In this document: positions 43,774 to 52,081 of the stretch, piece after piece | How the letters are laid out: each line of letters begins with the position of its first letter | Position numbering within the stretch: the first letter of the stretch is position 1 | Assembly (NCBI GenBank): GCA_017829075.1 | Contig: JAGAJA010000026.1 | Location: forward strand, 1 to 60,566 | Direction: 5' to 3' | DNA: 60,566 nucleotides | Source of the DNA: Oscillospiraceae bacterium | GTDB taxonomy: Bacteria > Bacillota_A > Clostridia > Oscillospirales > Ruminococcaceae | The notes under the pieces: model-generated | What the model saw: the letters and a program-made list of their open reading frames with translations, nothing else | What the model was told of the DNA's origin: nothing | Database searches by the model: none | Made by a program: the position numbers and the translations under genes

Positions 43774-44541
43774 ATGGCAATCACAGGAACAGGCGCTATT
43801 GAGCGCGAACAGAGCATTTTATTCATACAGATCAACGGCATCTGGTATCCCATCGGCGAGGACAACGAGTCGCTGGAGCGCACCCGCAACAACACGGTGA
43901 CCCAGACCAAGAATGTCCTCGGAGCTACCAAGTCTAAGGTGACAAAGGGCAATCAGGTGACTTCCGTTTCTCCGTATCTTGTCGCCCGCGATTCCGCGCT
44001 GGGTAAGGAACTGTACGAGATCGACAGGCTGGATAAGCAGCTTGACGAATTGAAGTACAAATTTATGGAGGTATCTATTTTCGATCAGGTCGGCGAGGAG
44101 CAGTTCGCAGCATGGACGCAGGAAGCTAAGATCGACCTCAAGAGCTGGGGCGGCGCTGCGGCTGACGGTGTTACTGCTCCGTTTGATATCGTCTGGGAGG
44201 GTGAGCGTACTTACGGCGTATATGACCGTGCTGCGAATACCTTCACCTCTGAGGGCGGTATCGGCGCTCTGACGGTGGTTTCTACCGCCGGATCAACGGC
44301 GACAAGCACGGTGCTTTTCGTGTCCCCGCAGCTTGAAACCGGCAATCACTACGTTTACAAGGGCGGCACAAGCGCTCAGAACGTAACCGAGGGACAGGAC
44401 GTATCCTCTTGGACTAACCTGTCGCCGGGTACCGCTGTAAGCGTGTCCGGATCTCCGGCGATCATTACTGTTGTGGAGGCTGACGCTTCTAACAAGGCGG
44501 TCAAGGCGGGCAGCGCGACTGCGGTTTATGGTACTACATAA
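43774..44541 (+). CDS. Major tail tube protein
   Basis: A 255-residue tail tube protein: NGIWYPIGEDNESLERTRNN and QTKNVLGATKSKVTKGNQVTS near the start. Residues about 150-255 are Thr/Ser/Gly-rich, an Ig-like extension as found on the outside of many tail tubes. ATG at 43774 follows AAAGGA; an earlier in-frame start would overlap the preceding gene heavily. Confidence 0.85.
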   Translation: MAITGTGAIEREQSILFIQINGIWYPIGEDNESLERTRNNTVTQTKNVLGATKSKVTKGNQVTSVSPYLVARDSALGKELYEIDRLDKQLDELKYKFMEVSIFDQVGEEQFAAWTQEAKIDLKSWGGAAADGVTAPFDIVWEGERTYGVYDRAANTFTSEGGIGALTVVSTAGSTATSTVLFVSPQLETGNHYVYKGGTSAQNVTEGQDVSSWTNLSPGTAVSVSGSPAIITVVEADASNKAVKAGSATAVYGTT

Positions 44542-44558
44542 ATCCTGACACAAAAAGC

Positions 44559-44587
44559 TTGATTTTTCCTTCCGGCTGTGATATAAT
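44559..44587 (+). promoter_or_regulatory. Own promoter of the moron gene
   Basis: TTGATT, 17-base spacer, TATAAT in the 83-base gap after the tail tube gene. It would allow expression from the silent prophage. Confidence 0.72.
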
Positions 44588-44624
44588 GTAGAAAAACATT
44601 TTATTATAGTCGGAGGGAATCATC

Positions 44625-45158
44625 ATGTATAACAACTTAAAGTACAAGTCGTCTGACCCTAAGCTCCGCTTAATGCTTTTAGGCGGTATTCCAAACATTA
44701 CAAAATGGGAATATCTTGATATCAGATATGATGATAATTATCTCTATCTTGATAGATTAGCAGATGTGAAACTGTTTGGGAAAGACCCGATAAAAGAAAC
44801 GTATAAAATCCCTCATGAGCGTATTCTTACAATTGACGTAATGACCAATGAAGAGGTAAAGGTCAAGGAAAAGAGCGTTATTACCAGAGGATTGATTGGT
44901 GGATTGGTATTCGGTCCAGCAGGATTGATTCTCGGTGGAATGTCGGGTATTGGCACAACAACGCAAGTACACAATACTCCTTATCTTATAATAGCATACA
45001 CCGGAGAAAATGAAGATGATATTAAAAATCTTGTTTTCTGGGCTGAACGTGATAGCTTTGTACGAATATGCAAACTTTTCATATCTGACTATTATGCAAG
45101 ACTTGCTCCAAAGCCGGAATTGATTCAACCGGATGAAAAAGGCGAATATTTATTATAA
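44625..45158 (+). CDS. Prophage moron with glycine-zipper segment
   Basis: A 177-residue protein clearly more AT-rich than the tail genes around it. An N-terminal beta-rich, PH-like part (WEYLDIRYDDNYLYLDRL, KIPHERILTIDV) is followed by a Gly-rich hydrophobic stretch (GLIGGLVFGPAGLILGGMSG, about residues 90-109) and another beta part. It has its own promoter and a hairpin after it, the classic moron layout. Superinfection immunity or another lysogen benefit is possible; no function is known to me. Confidence 0.68.
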   Translation: MYNNLKYKSSDPKLRLMLLGGIPNITKWEYLDIRYDDNYLYLDRLADVKLFGKDPIKETYKIPHERILTIDVMTNEEVKVKEKSVITRGLIGGLVFGPAGLILGGMSGIGTTTQVHNTPYLIIAYTGENEDDIKNLVFWAERDSFVRICKLFISDYYARLAPKPELIQPDEKGEYLL

Positions 45159-45165
45159 TAATTCG

Positions 45166-45195
45166 GCACTCTGTTCCAACAGGGTGCTGGTTCTT
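45166..45195 (+). terminator. Hairpin c of the GCACTC type
   Basis: GCACTCTGTT, CC, AACAGGGTGC with one G-U pair, followed by TGGTTCTTT. It follows the moron and precedes the next tail gene. Confidence 0.5.
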
Positions 45196-45213
45196 TATTC
45201 AGGAGGAATTCAC

Positions 45214-45627
45214 ATGAAGTATACATTAACCACCGAAAAGCCTATCGAAATAGAAATTGATGTCGATGGAAAAATCAGCACGATCCAGTTCTATCCGACT
45301 GATCTTTCGATTCGTCAGAAATTCTACGAAACATATGAGAACCTGAAGAACTATAAGCCGAAGGAGATCACCCCGGTGGTCGATGAAAACGGCGTGTCCA
45401 ATGTCGAACTTGAAAACACCAGAGAACTGAAGCGGTTCACAGACTTCCTCGGAGAACAGGTGGACGGGATATATGGAGCTGGAACAGCGGCGCTGCTTAC
45501 CGGCGGCAGATGCGATCCGTCGGAGCTTATCCGATTCATTTGTGAAACAGCACATTTCTTTACGCAAACCTCCGACAAACTGATAAAACACTACACCGAA
45601 ACCATCAAGGGCGGTGTGATGAAGTGA
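45214..45627 (+). CDS. Tail assembly chaperone (G-like)
   Basis: A 137-residue protein (MKYTLTTEKPIEIEIDVDG) lying before the Gp15-type gene, as tail chaperones do. AGGAGG precedes ATG at 45214. The stop overlaps the next GTG. No slippery site of the lambda G/GT kind was seen at the end, so separate translation by overlap is assumed. Confidence 0.72.
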   Translation: MKYTLTTEKPIEIEIDVDGKISTIQFYPTDLSIRQKFYETYENLKNYKPKEITPVVDENGVSNVELENTRELKRFTDFLGEQVDGIYGAGTAALLTGGRCDPSELIRFICETAHFFTQTSDKLIKHYTETIKGGVMK

Positions 45628-46181
45628 ATCTTCTCCTCGATAAACTGCCGGATTCCGTCTTGATAGACGGTGCGGCGGTACCCATAAATACCGACTTCCG
45701 TGTATGCCTGAAGATCATTCAGGCAATGGAGGACGATGTCCTAATGGAACATGAGAAGCTGACAGTACTCATGGATCTGTTATATCCAGAACCTCCGGAA
45801 AATACAGCCCTTGCATTATCGCAGGGGCTTAAATTTTTGAATCTTGGCAAGGAAGCCGACTCTGCGAAGCTGAACCAGCCGCAGGTTTACAGTCTTGAAA
45901 AGGATTCAAACTACATTTACACAGCGTTTAAAAGCAGTTTCAACATTGATTTAAACGAAGTGGAATATCTTCACTGGTGGAAATTTCGCAGTCTTTTTGC
46001 CGATCTCGACAAGGACTGCTTTTTTAATACATTGGTCAGCCTGCGTTCCCGGCAGCAGTCCGGGAAGCTCACTGACAGCGAAAAAGACTTTGTGCGCCGG
46101 AATGCAGATCTGATGTCCCTGACAGAGGTTCGCCACAGCACCGCCGTGCAAGACTTTATCTCCAAAATCGGGAGGAGATGA
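45624..46181 (+). CDS. Gp15-type tail assembly protein
   Basis: A 185-residue protein of the bacteriophage Gp15 family: LLLDKLPDSVLIDGAAVPINTDFRVCLKI at the start and EYLHWWKFRSLFADLD near residue 113. It acts with the chaperone to load the tape measure during tail building. GTG start overlapping the previous stop. Confidence 0.85.
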   Translation: MNLLLDKLPDSVLIDGAAVPINTDFRVCLKIIQAMEDDVLMEHEKLTVLMDLLYPEPPENTALALSQGLKFLNLGKEADSAKLNQPQVYSLEKDSNYIYTAFKSSFNIDLNEVEYLHWWKFRSLFADLDKDCFFNTLVSLRSRQQSGKLTDSEKDFVRRNADLMSLTEVRHSTAVQDFISKIGRR

Positions 46182-46185
46182 TAAT

Positions 46186-46335
46186 ATGTTGATTCATCAG
46201 CGTCATTTTGACGATTTTGACGCAGGCAAAATTGCTGTCCCACTCCGGGACAGCAAAGACAAAATGATGCAGTTTGGAAACAACAGTCAGCAGCTTGCTG
46301 CTGTTCTGTTGTCCAAACCGGGGAGGAGGGGTTAA
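46186..46335 (+). CDS. Short late phage protein
   Basis: A 49-residue frame (MLIHQRHFDDFDAGKIAVPL) with GGGAGGAG upstream; its end carries the ribosome site of the tape measure gene. Similar short proteins are often found just before tape measure genes. Not otherwise recognised. Confidence 0.5.
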   Translation: MLIHQRHFDDFDAGKIAVPLRDSKDKMMQFGNNSQQLAAVLLSKPGRRG

Positions 46336-46336
46336 T

Positions 46337-47101
46337 ATGCCGCAGGCTGACGGATATGTGCGTATAGTCACCCAGAACGACACCACCGATGCGCAGCGCT
46401 CCACGGAGCAGCTCGGTGATACTATCCGGGATTCTATGGATACTACTCCGGTAGATAATATGAATAATTCGGTGGGCGGCTTGCAGGACGGTATTAGTGA
46501 TACCGGCGAAGCTGCTCTCAAAACAGGTGATCTCATCAAGGCTAATCTTGTATCCGAAGCAGTCACACAAGGTATTCAACAGCTTGGCGATGTGCTGAAA
46601 AACGCTGCTTCCCACACAATAGAAGTAGCAGATGGGCTGAATAGCTCAACCAATAAGATCGTTGCGGCTACTAATGCGAGCGCCGAAGAAATGGCAAAGC
46701 TCAAATCCATAATTCAGCAGATCTATGGTGACAATTTCGGAGAAAGTTTTGAAGATATTGCTGACAGCATTTCAAAGATCAAGCAGAACCTCGGTGAGCT
46801 GGACGATAAGGAGCTTGTCAATGTCACTGAAAGCGCCTATGCTCTGCAGGACGTATTCGACTACGGAGTGGACGAAAGCTCCAGAGCCGTAAAGGCAATG
46901 ATGGAAAACTTCAATATTTCTGCTGCTGAAGCTTATGACTATATTGCCCGTGGCGCTCAGAACGGTCTTGATTATTCCGGTGAGCTGCTGGATAATATCA
47001 GCGAATATTCCGTGCAGTTCAAGAAAATGGGTCTGTCCGCAAGCGATATGTTCACTATTTTTGAAAACGGTGCGGAAAACGTATCTTACGTTCATATATG
47101 A
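46337..47101 (+). pseudogene. Tape measure protein, truncated
   Basis: A 254-residue start of a tape measure protein: a Thr/Asp-rich beginning (TQNDTTDAQRSTEQLGDTI), then MLF-type helices and MKKMGLSASDMFTIFENGAEN-like end (IFENGAEN near residue 245). Tape measures run on from this point for several hundred residues (ENGAEN is normally followed by GAWN/FNLDK). Here the frame leaves after 8 more codons and the next tail protein begins in a different phase. A deletion has removed most of this gene. Confidence 0.78.
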
Positions 47102-47129
47102 ATACTATAATGGATTCAGCCTTACGCCC

Positions 47130-48293
47130 ATGTCGTTCACGCTTGCCGAGCCGGATTTTGAACTTCATATCGGCGACAGAATTCAGGTCTACGATGAGGA
47201 AGAACAGGTCACTATAACCGGCAATGTTTCCAAAATTGAGATCAGCGGGAACTGCTCTATGAAGGTGACCTGCGGAGGATTTGAGAATGTTTCAAGCTCC
47301 AACAACTTCACGCCTACTTCATATAGTCAGATCTCTCAGGCGAAGACCGAGGCTACTCAGACAGGTGGAAGATCTGCCGGGTCGGTATTGACCGCTTATG
47401 AGTACCTCACCGATTTATCAATCAAGTACAACGATGTGACTTACACCTTTGAAAAGGATAGCTCCACAGGGCTGATATCCCACATTTCTGACGATATGGG
47501 GAATGAGTTTAATCCGGTTATAAACAGCGGTATCACTGATGTTGAATTCCACAATGCAGTGTTTATGGCAGTTGCAATGCATTCCGGACTGGGAGAGTCC
47601 ACGATCATGCCGGTGACTGCGGGGCTTGTAGGGTACTTTGACTATAAAAGGCAGTGTACGGCGGCGCTCTGGACTAACCGTCTTGGCGGGGATAATATTC
47701 CGATCACCGGCAGCGCGGCGGTGAATGCGGATTGCCTACAAATGCCGAACAAGACTTATGGTATGTTCAAAATGCCGTATCAGGGGAACGGAGATTTCGT
47801 TATGTATACGGTGATAAAAACATCGGAAGGGACGTCCACTGCCGCACATGACTGTGTTATAGGCAGCGCTTATACGAATGGCGCTGGTAGCTGGAGAGCT
47901 TTATCGTCTGACGGATACGCTTCAGACGGCGACCGATACCGGTCATGGTGGTGTGATACATACGCAGGAGGTGTCGCGGGTAGCCTTGATGGTATTTATA
48001 CTAAAACCTATGATCGGTATCATATATTAGCGCTTGTGCAGGACAGCGGCATTCTCGCTATGTATGTAGACGGGGTTAAATGCAATGATCCACAAACGCT
48101 GTCGGCAAGATATGGCGATTACTGGGGCATAAACTGTCTTGCGAACAATAACGGTGGAATTCAATCTTTCAATGGGTATAAATACAGCAACCTTACTGCA
48201 TATTTAAAAATGTTCGCAATCGGCAGGACACCGCACATCGCCGAGCAGATAGCCACAAATGTAGCTTGGCTGAAAAAATACTATAACATATAA
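47130..48293 (+). pseudogene. Tail/baseplate protein remnant with lectin-like C-terminal domain
   Basis: A 387-residue frame in a phase different from the tape measure. The beginning (FELHIGDRIQVYDEEEQVTI, then GNCSMKVTCGGFENVSS) looks like the inner part of a baseplate or tail endopeptidase protein without its N-terminus. The second half (about residues 170-387, VGYFDYKRQCTAALWTNRLGG to FAIGRTPHIAEQIATNVAWL) is a concanavalin/LamG-like fold, likely for receptor binding. The ATG at 47130 has no ribosome site; frame stays open left to the deletion joint. Confidence 0.7.
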
Positions 48294-48322
48294 TTTATCT
48301 TCACAGGAGGTGACCGGAGTGA

Positions 48323-48727
48323 ATGAAAATAGTGGATAATCTCCTTCAGCCTGCCAGAGAGCAGGAGTTGGCGGCTCAGGCGTGTATCAGCCACATATCC
48401 CAGCTTCAGCGTATAATTGATCGATTCGCTTCATGCGAAGGCAGCAACCGCGAAGTGATGATCGAAACGCTGGATAAGCTCCGGGAAGCCGAGGAGCAGC
48501 TAAACAGGCACATCGACCGTCTGGTAGATTACCGGGAAAAGGCTCTGAAATATCTTGAGAAGCTGACCGGCGAGGAATATGCCTTAATTTACAGATACTA
48601 CATCAAGGGCGAAAACTGGCAGAAAATCGCTGCTGAAACATTTATGAGCGAGCGCAGAGTATATCTACTGAGGTCCTCAGCCCTTAATATACTTGAAACG
48701 TTCTATGAACAGGAGGGTAATAATTGA
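48323..48727 (+). CDS. DUF1492/ArpU-like late regulator
   Basis: A 134-residue helical protein. The end (LTGEEYALIYRYYIKGENWQKIAAETFMSERRVYLLRSSAL) is a sigma-70 region-4-like helix-turn-helix as in DUF1492/ArpU phage late regulators. Such genes normally lie near terminase; here it stands before lysis genes, perhaps moved by the deletions. It overlaps the amidase start by 4 bases. Confidence 0.75.
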   Translation: MKIVDNLLQPAREQELAAQACISHISQLQRIIDRFASCEGSNREVMIETLDKLREAEEQLNRHIDRLVDYREKALKYLEKLTGEEYALIYRYYIKGENWQKIAAETFMSERRVYLLRSSALNILETFYEQEGNN

Positions 48728-49347
48728 AGATCATAGACAAAATCATATCCAAGAACCGGTACAACCGGATAGGACTTGCAAGCACTCCGAAGCGCATCTG
48801 CGTTCACTACACAGGGCAGGCGGGGACAGGCGCTGACAGGCTGGCGCTGTATTACGCTAATGTTGCGGCTGGAATGTTTCCGGATAAGCCGAACAGTTGG
48901 ACGAGTACTCAGTACATAGTCGGTCTGAACGGCGAGGTCGTCCGCATCGTTCCGGACAATGAGATCTCTTATGCAGCTTCCGGACACAATGACGGCACGC
49001 TGCACATCGAAGTCTGCTACAAGCAGAACAACGGCGAGTTTGAACAGGCAAGCAAGACCGCGCTGCGGGAGCTGGTTCAGTATCTCATGAAAAAGTACAG
49101 CATACCCGCAAATAAGGTGTTACGGCACTACGACCTAACCGGGAAACGCTGCCCAGCTTACTATGTTGACGAAACACGCTGGGCGGCTCTGCACGAGTAC
49201 ATCACTGCTCCTGAAGCCAAATCGGATACGCTTTACCGGGTGCAGGTAGGAGCATTTAGCAGCAAGTCCAACGCTGAGGCTTACATGGATAAGGTAAAGG
49301 CGGCTGGGTTCGGTGCATTTATAGTGGAGGTGAAAAACAATGCTTAA
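48724..49347 (+). CDS. Endolysin: N-acetylmuramoyl-L-alanine amidase with SPOR domain
   Basis: A 207-residue lysin from a TTG start (GGAGGG ahead). Amidase_2 fold about residues 15-160: first zinc His in RICVHYTGQAG, second His and Cys in LRHYDLTGKRCPAYY near residue 138. A C-terminal SPOR-type wall-binding domain (YRVQVGAFSSKSNAEAYMDK) spans about 170-207. It cleaves the stem peptide from MurNAc at the end of infection. Overlaps the holin gene by 8 bases. Confidence 0.9.
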   Translation: MKIIDKIISKNRYNRIGLASTPKRICVHYTGQAGTGADRLALYYANVAAGMFPDKPNSWTSTQYIVGLNGEVVRIVPDNEISYAASGHNDGTLHIEVCYKQNNGEFEQASKTALRELVQYLMKKYSIPANKVLRHYDLTGKRCPAYYVDETRWAALHEYITAPEAKSDTLYRVQVGAFSSKSNAEAYMDKVKAAGFGAFIVEVKNNA

Positions 49348-49534
49348 CAAGCTCTCAAAGCTGATCAACGTGAAGTCGATAGTTACGCTGGTTCTTACAG
49401 GTGTATTCGCATATCTGGCAATTGCCGGGCGGATCGCAGTGGACAATTTCGTTGATATGTTCCAGATCATTATGATCTTCTACTTCGGAACACAGTCCGG
49501 AAAGGCTGAGGCTAGTGCTTCCAAGTCTGAATAA
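49340..49534 (+). CDS. Holin-like small membrane protein
   Basis: A 64-residue protein with two hydrophobic segments (IVTLVLTGVFAYLAI and MFQIIMIFYFG) and a charged tail, next to the amidase. Size and place fit a holin; sequence alone is not decisive. Confidence 0.68.
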   Translation: MLNKLSKLINVKSIVTLVLTGVFAYLAIAGRIAVDNFVDMFQIIMIFYFGTQSGKAEASASKSE

Positions 49535-49715
49535 TCAATACATACAAATATTTAAACCAGATTTTTTCCGTGTAAAAATGTGATTTAAGTGAGATTTTAG
49601 ATTGTTTGAGAAAACTGCACTAATTTGTGCAAATCTCACAAATCATCAGCTATTTTTCAACAGTCACAGCAAATTTGGTTGAAATATGTCGCTTTTCTCT
49701 GGATTGTTCAAGCAG

Positions 49716-49737
49716 AAACGGCTCTATAAAGCCATTT
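49716..49737 (-). promoter_or_regulatory. Right prophage end site (probable transposase binding)
   Basis: On the minus strand AAATGGCTTTATAGAGCC then GTTT, 19 of 22 bases identical to the left-end site and in mirrored orientation. Confidence 0.65.
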
Positions 49738-49750
49738 AAACGAATATTTA

Positions 49751-49787
49751 AGCCGCCGATTCTAAAAGTTTCGGCGGCTATTTTTTT
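49751..49787 (+). terminator. Terminator at the right prophage end
   Basis: AGCCGCCGA and TCGGCGGCT form a perfect 9-bp stem followed by T7. It would end the lysis transcript. Confidence 0.82.
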
Positions 49788-49873
49788 GCAATTTGCTTGT
49801 CAATTTTTTGCGTTTTGCGTGGCAGACAACAAAAGCCCGCTTCGCGGGCAAAACTGATTTTTTCGACAAGCTG

Positions 49874-49899
49874 AACCGGCTTCCATGAAGAAAGCCGGT
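49874..49899 (-). repeat. 26-base hairpin, copy 2
   Basis: Identical to 28801-28826. On the minus strand it lies 61 bases past the metY stop, but unlike copy 1 it lacks a T run. Confidence 0.7.
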
Positions 49900-49960
49900 T
49901 ATGTATTATCAGGAAAAAACCAATGTGCAGTGTAATGGAAAAGTCAGGGAGAAGGTTGAA

Positions 49961-51250
49961 TTACTTGACTGCGGCAAATGCGGTATCAAGCGCCTCAATA
50001 AGATCGTCGATATGCTCTGTGCCGATAGAAAGGCGGATCGTGTTGGGCTTGATACCCTGATCCAGCAGTTCCTCCTCGGTAAGCTGGGAATGAGTGGTGG
50101 AAGCCGGGTGGATAACCAGCGACTTAACATCAGCAACGTTAGCCAGCAGCGAGAAGATAGGCAGGTTGTCGATCCACTTCTGAGCAGTCTGAGCGTCGCC
50201 CTTGATCTCAAATGTGAAGATAGAGCCGCCGCCGTTCGGGAAGTACTTCTGGTAAAGCTTGTGGGTAGGCTCGCTTTCAAGGCTGGGGTGGTGAACCGCC
50301 TCTACCTGCGGATGCTTGCTGAGGTAATCAACGATCTTCAGTGCGTTGGATACATGGCGCTCAACACGCAGCGACAGCGTTTCCAGACCCTGTAAGAATA
50401 TGAAAGCGTGGAACGGAGAGAGAGTTGCGCCGGTGTCACGGAGCAGTATAGCTCTGATGTAGGTTACGAATGCAGCCGCGCCTACTGCGTCAGCGAAGGA
50501 AATTCCGTGATAGGAGGGGTTCGGCTCGGAGATCCACGCGAACTTGCCGGACTTCTTCCAATCGAACTTGCCGCTGTCCACGATCACGCCGCCGATAGCC
50601 GTACCATGACCGCCAATGAACTTAGTTGCAGAATGAACCACGATATCCGCGCCGTACTCAATCGGACGGAGCAGGAAAGGAGTTGCAAAGGTGCTGTCTA
50701 CCACCAGCGGGATTCCGTGCTTGTGCGCGATATTCGCCCATGTTTCAATGTCGCCAACATTGGAATTAGGGTTGCCGAGAGACTCTATGTAAAGCGCCTT
50801 TGTCTTGTCGTTGATCGCATTTTCGATCGCTGCGGTGTCGTCAGGGTCAACAAAAGTGGTGGTTATTCCGTAGAGCGGAAGGGTGTGTTCAAGAAGATTG
50901 AATGTGCCGCCGTAGAGGGTCTTGCTTGCCACGATGTTTTCGCCCTGCTTTGCAAGAGCCTCTATCGTGTAGGTGATTGCAGCCGCGCCGGAAGCTGTGG
51001 CAAGAGCCGCAACGCCGCCCTCAAGTGCAGCAACTCTTTTCTCGAAAACGTCCTGAGTGGAGTTGGTAAGTCTGCCGTAGATGTTGCCCGCGTCCGCAAG
51101 TCCGAAGCGTGCCGCTGCGTGAGCGGAGTTCTTGAAGACGTAAGAGGTGGTTGCATATATCGGCACTGCGCGTGCGTCTGAAGCGGGATCGGGCTGCTCC
51201 TGTCCAACGTGGAGCTGTAAGGTTTCAAATCTGTATTTCTTCTCTGACAT
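49961..51250 (-). CDS. metY: O-acetylhomoserine sulfhydrylase
   Basis: A 429-residue PLP enzyme of the Cys/Met metabolism family that makes homocysteine (or methionine) from O-acetylhomoserine and sulfide. Landmarks: [15 protein letters not shown] at the start, [22 protein letters not shown], the PLP lysine in [14 protein letters not shown] near residue 205 and a C-terminal [14 protein letters not shown]. Start MSEKKYR at 51250 with AGGAGGA ahead. It is a single gene with a long leader carrying a short Met/Cys-rich ORF, which suggests attenuation. Confidence 0.96.
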   Translation of the reverse strand: MSEKKYRFETLQLHVGQEQPDPASDARAVPIYATTSYVFKNSAHAAARFGLADAGNIYGRLTNSTQDVFEKRVAALEGGVAALATASGAAAITYTIEALAKQGENIVASKTLYGGTFNLLEHTLPLYGITTTFVDPDDTAAIENAINDKTKALYIESLGNPNSNVGDIETWANIAHKHGIPLVVDSTFATPFLLRPIEYGADIVVHSATKFIGGHGTAIGGVIVDSGKFDWKKSGKFAWISEPNPSYHGISFADAVGAAAFVTYIRAILLRDTGATLSPFHAFIFLQGLETLSLRVERHVSNALKIVDYLSKHPQVEAVHHPSLESEPTHKLYQKYFPNGGGSIFTFEIKGDAQTAQKWIDNLPIFSLLANVADVKSLVIHPASTTHSQLTEEELLDQGIKPNTIRLSIGTEHIDDLIEALDTAFAAVK

Positions 51251-51346
51251 GATATTGTCCTCCTGTAAATCAATTATGTAATTCCGGAGCATCGTCCGGG
51301 TTTATCGTCATTAGGTCATTGTGTTTCTGGTGTTCATCGGGTGAGT

Positions 51347-51412
51347 TCAACAGCACATTCGGCACATTCGCCCGGTTATTACTGCCGCTCTTATGGAATT
51401 ATCACTTCTCAT
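51347..51412 (-). CDS. Leader peptide of metY
   Basis: A 21-codon frame inside the metY leader: ATG, then RSDNSIRAAVITGR, ending MCRMCC and TGA. GGAGG lies 7 bases ahead, at ideal spacing, and the promoter at 51455-51483 is just upstream. Five of the last six residues are Met or Cys, the amino acids made through metY. Slow Cys or Met decoding could change folding of the 97-base stretch before metY, which contains CCGGACGATGCTCCGG. Regulation is inferred. Confidence 0.68.
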   Translation of the reverse strand: MRSDNSIRAAVITGRMCRMCC

Positions 51413-51454
51413 TTCAGCACCTCCGTGAAGTGGTTTGTTTTTCTTTCTATATTA

Positions 51455-51483
51455 AGTATATCATAATCATAGGTATTTGTCAA
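51455..51483 (-). promoter_or_regulatory. Promoter of metY and its leader
   Basis: Minus strand TTGACA, 17-base spacer, TATACT. It gives a leader of about 200 bases. Confidence 0.78.
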
Positions 51484-51621
51484 ATCTAATTTTTTTATAA
51501 CTGGTTATAGGCATAGGCTATATCAATTAATACAGCAGAGAGATTTTGTAATGAATTTTGCTTATTGTATAGAGCTTCCGACAATCAAATCGGGTTTTTC
51601 AATACATACTGAAATGAGCTG

Positions 51622-51712
51622 GGGAAACGCTGATTAAATCAAATTCGCCCCGTTCAAACGCGCATACTCACGCGGCTGAATTTGATACGCTTCGCTTTAA
51701 TCAGCGTGTCCC
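51622..51712. repeat. 90-bp palindromic repeat, copy B
   Basis: The inverted copy of 15024-15113. Ends GGGAAACGCTGATTAAA and, inverted, GGGACACGCTGATTAAA; inner arms AATTCGCC/ GGCTGAATT. Several differences from copy A keep pairing, as expected for a folded element. Confidence 0.75.
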
Positions 51713-51744
51713 TAGAAACATTGAGTACAGCGGCAATCCCGGAA

Positions 51745-51777
51745 TAATACAAAAACCTCCCTGCACAAGCAGGGAGG
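51745..51777 (-). terminator. Leftward terminator without a gene
   Basis: On the minus strand CCTCCCTGC, 4-base loop, GCAGGGAGG, then T5. No intact leftward gene precedes it in 51778-52081, so it is either the end of a lost gene or part of the island edge. Confidence 0.7.
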
Positions 51778-52081
51778 AGATCGTATTCAGTTGTCCAGTG
51801 GTTGACCAAATAGATGATGAAACTTCTTGAAGAGGCTCTGTAAAGCCATTTGTGAAGTAGGCGATTATCTCTTGGAGTTTTGAATAGCGGTTCAAGCGCT
51901 TTCGCGCAACCTGCCGCGAACCCGATAACAATGCGGATTTTCGGATACCCTATTCAATTTAATTTCGCGGCTTTTTGTAAGCTGCTGTAACATTAAAGAC
52001 CAAATAAAGACCAAGCAAACCTGTTGTGACAGCCCTCTGCAAATAGCTTTTATCAAATCATTTTTATTGGAGGTTAGCATT
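51778..52081. other. Gene-free stretch at the island edge
   Basis: About 300 bases with no supportable gene. A short leftward frame (51701-51931) has no ribosome site and runs through the terminator and repeat. The tandem AAAGACCAAATAAAGACCAA near 51995 is the only visible repeat. Confidence 0.5.

Larger units (their letters stand above)
28986..49803. mobile_element. Mu-like transposable prophage with A118-like head/tail genes, probably defective
   Basis: About 20.8 kb. Early genes: repressor, MuA-type transposase, MuB-type ATPase. Late genes: terminase, portal, capsid, tail, amidase, holin. The ends are set by TTGACAAG at 28986-28993 and its inverted copy at 49796-49803, each followed inward by AAATGGCTT-N-AGCCGTTT at 67 and 66 bases. 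The inward sequences also share AAAT-CAAAAA after TTGACAAG. Exact ends and the 5-bp target duplication could not be fixed. It lies between fabV and metY and shows two apparent internal deletions. Confidence 0.9.
49535..49960. other. Right prophage end and metY downstream region
   Basis: About 425 bases without genes. It holds the right end site, a terminator, the inverted TTGACAAG end motif at 49796-49803, a GCCCGC hairpin at 49835-49849 and the second copy of the 26-base hairpin. Confidence 0.7.

Noticed and set aside
51250..51460. S-box, T-box or other riboswitch ahead of metY
   Set aside because: No S-box core, T-box sequence or specifier stem could be found; the leader ORF explains the region better.
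51553..51636. Short rightward frame of about 28 codons
   Set aside because: No ribosome site, and it runs into repeat copy B.
51701..51931. 76-residue leftward frame at the island edge
   Set aside because: It runs through a terminator hairpin and the repeat, without a ribosome site.
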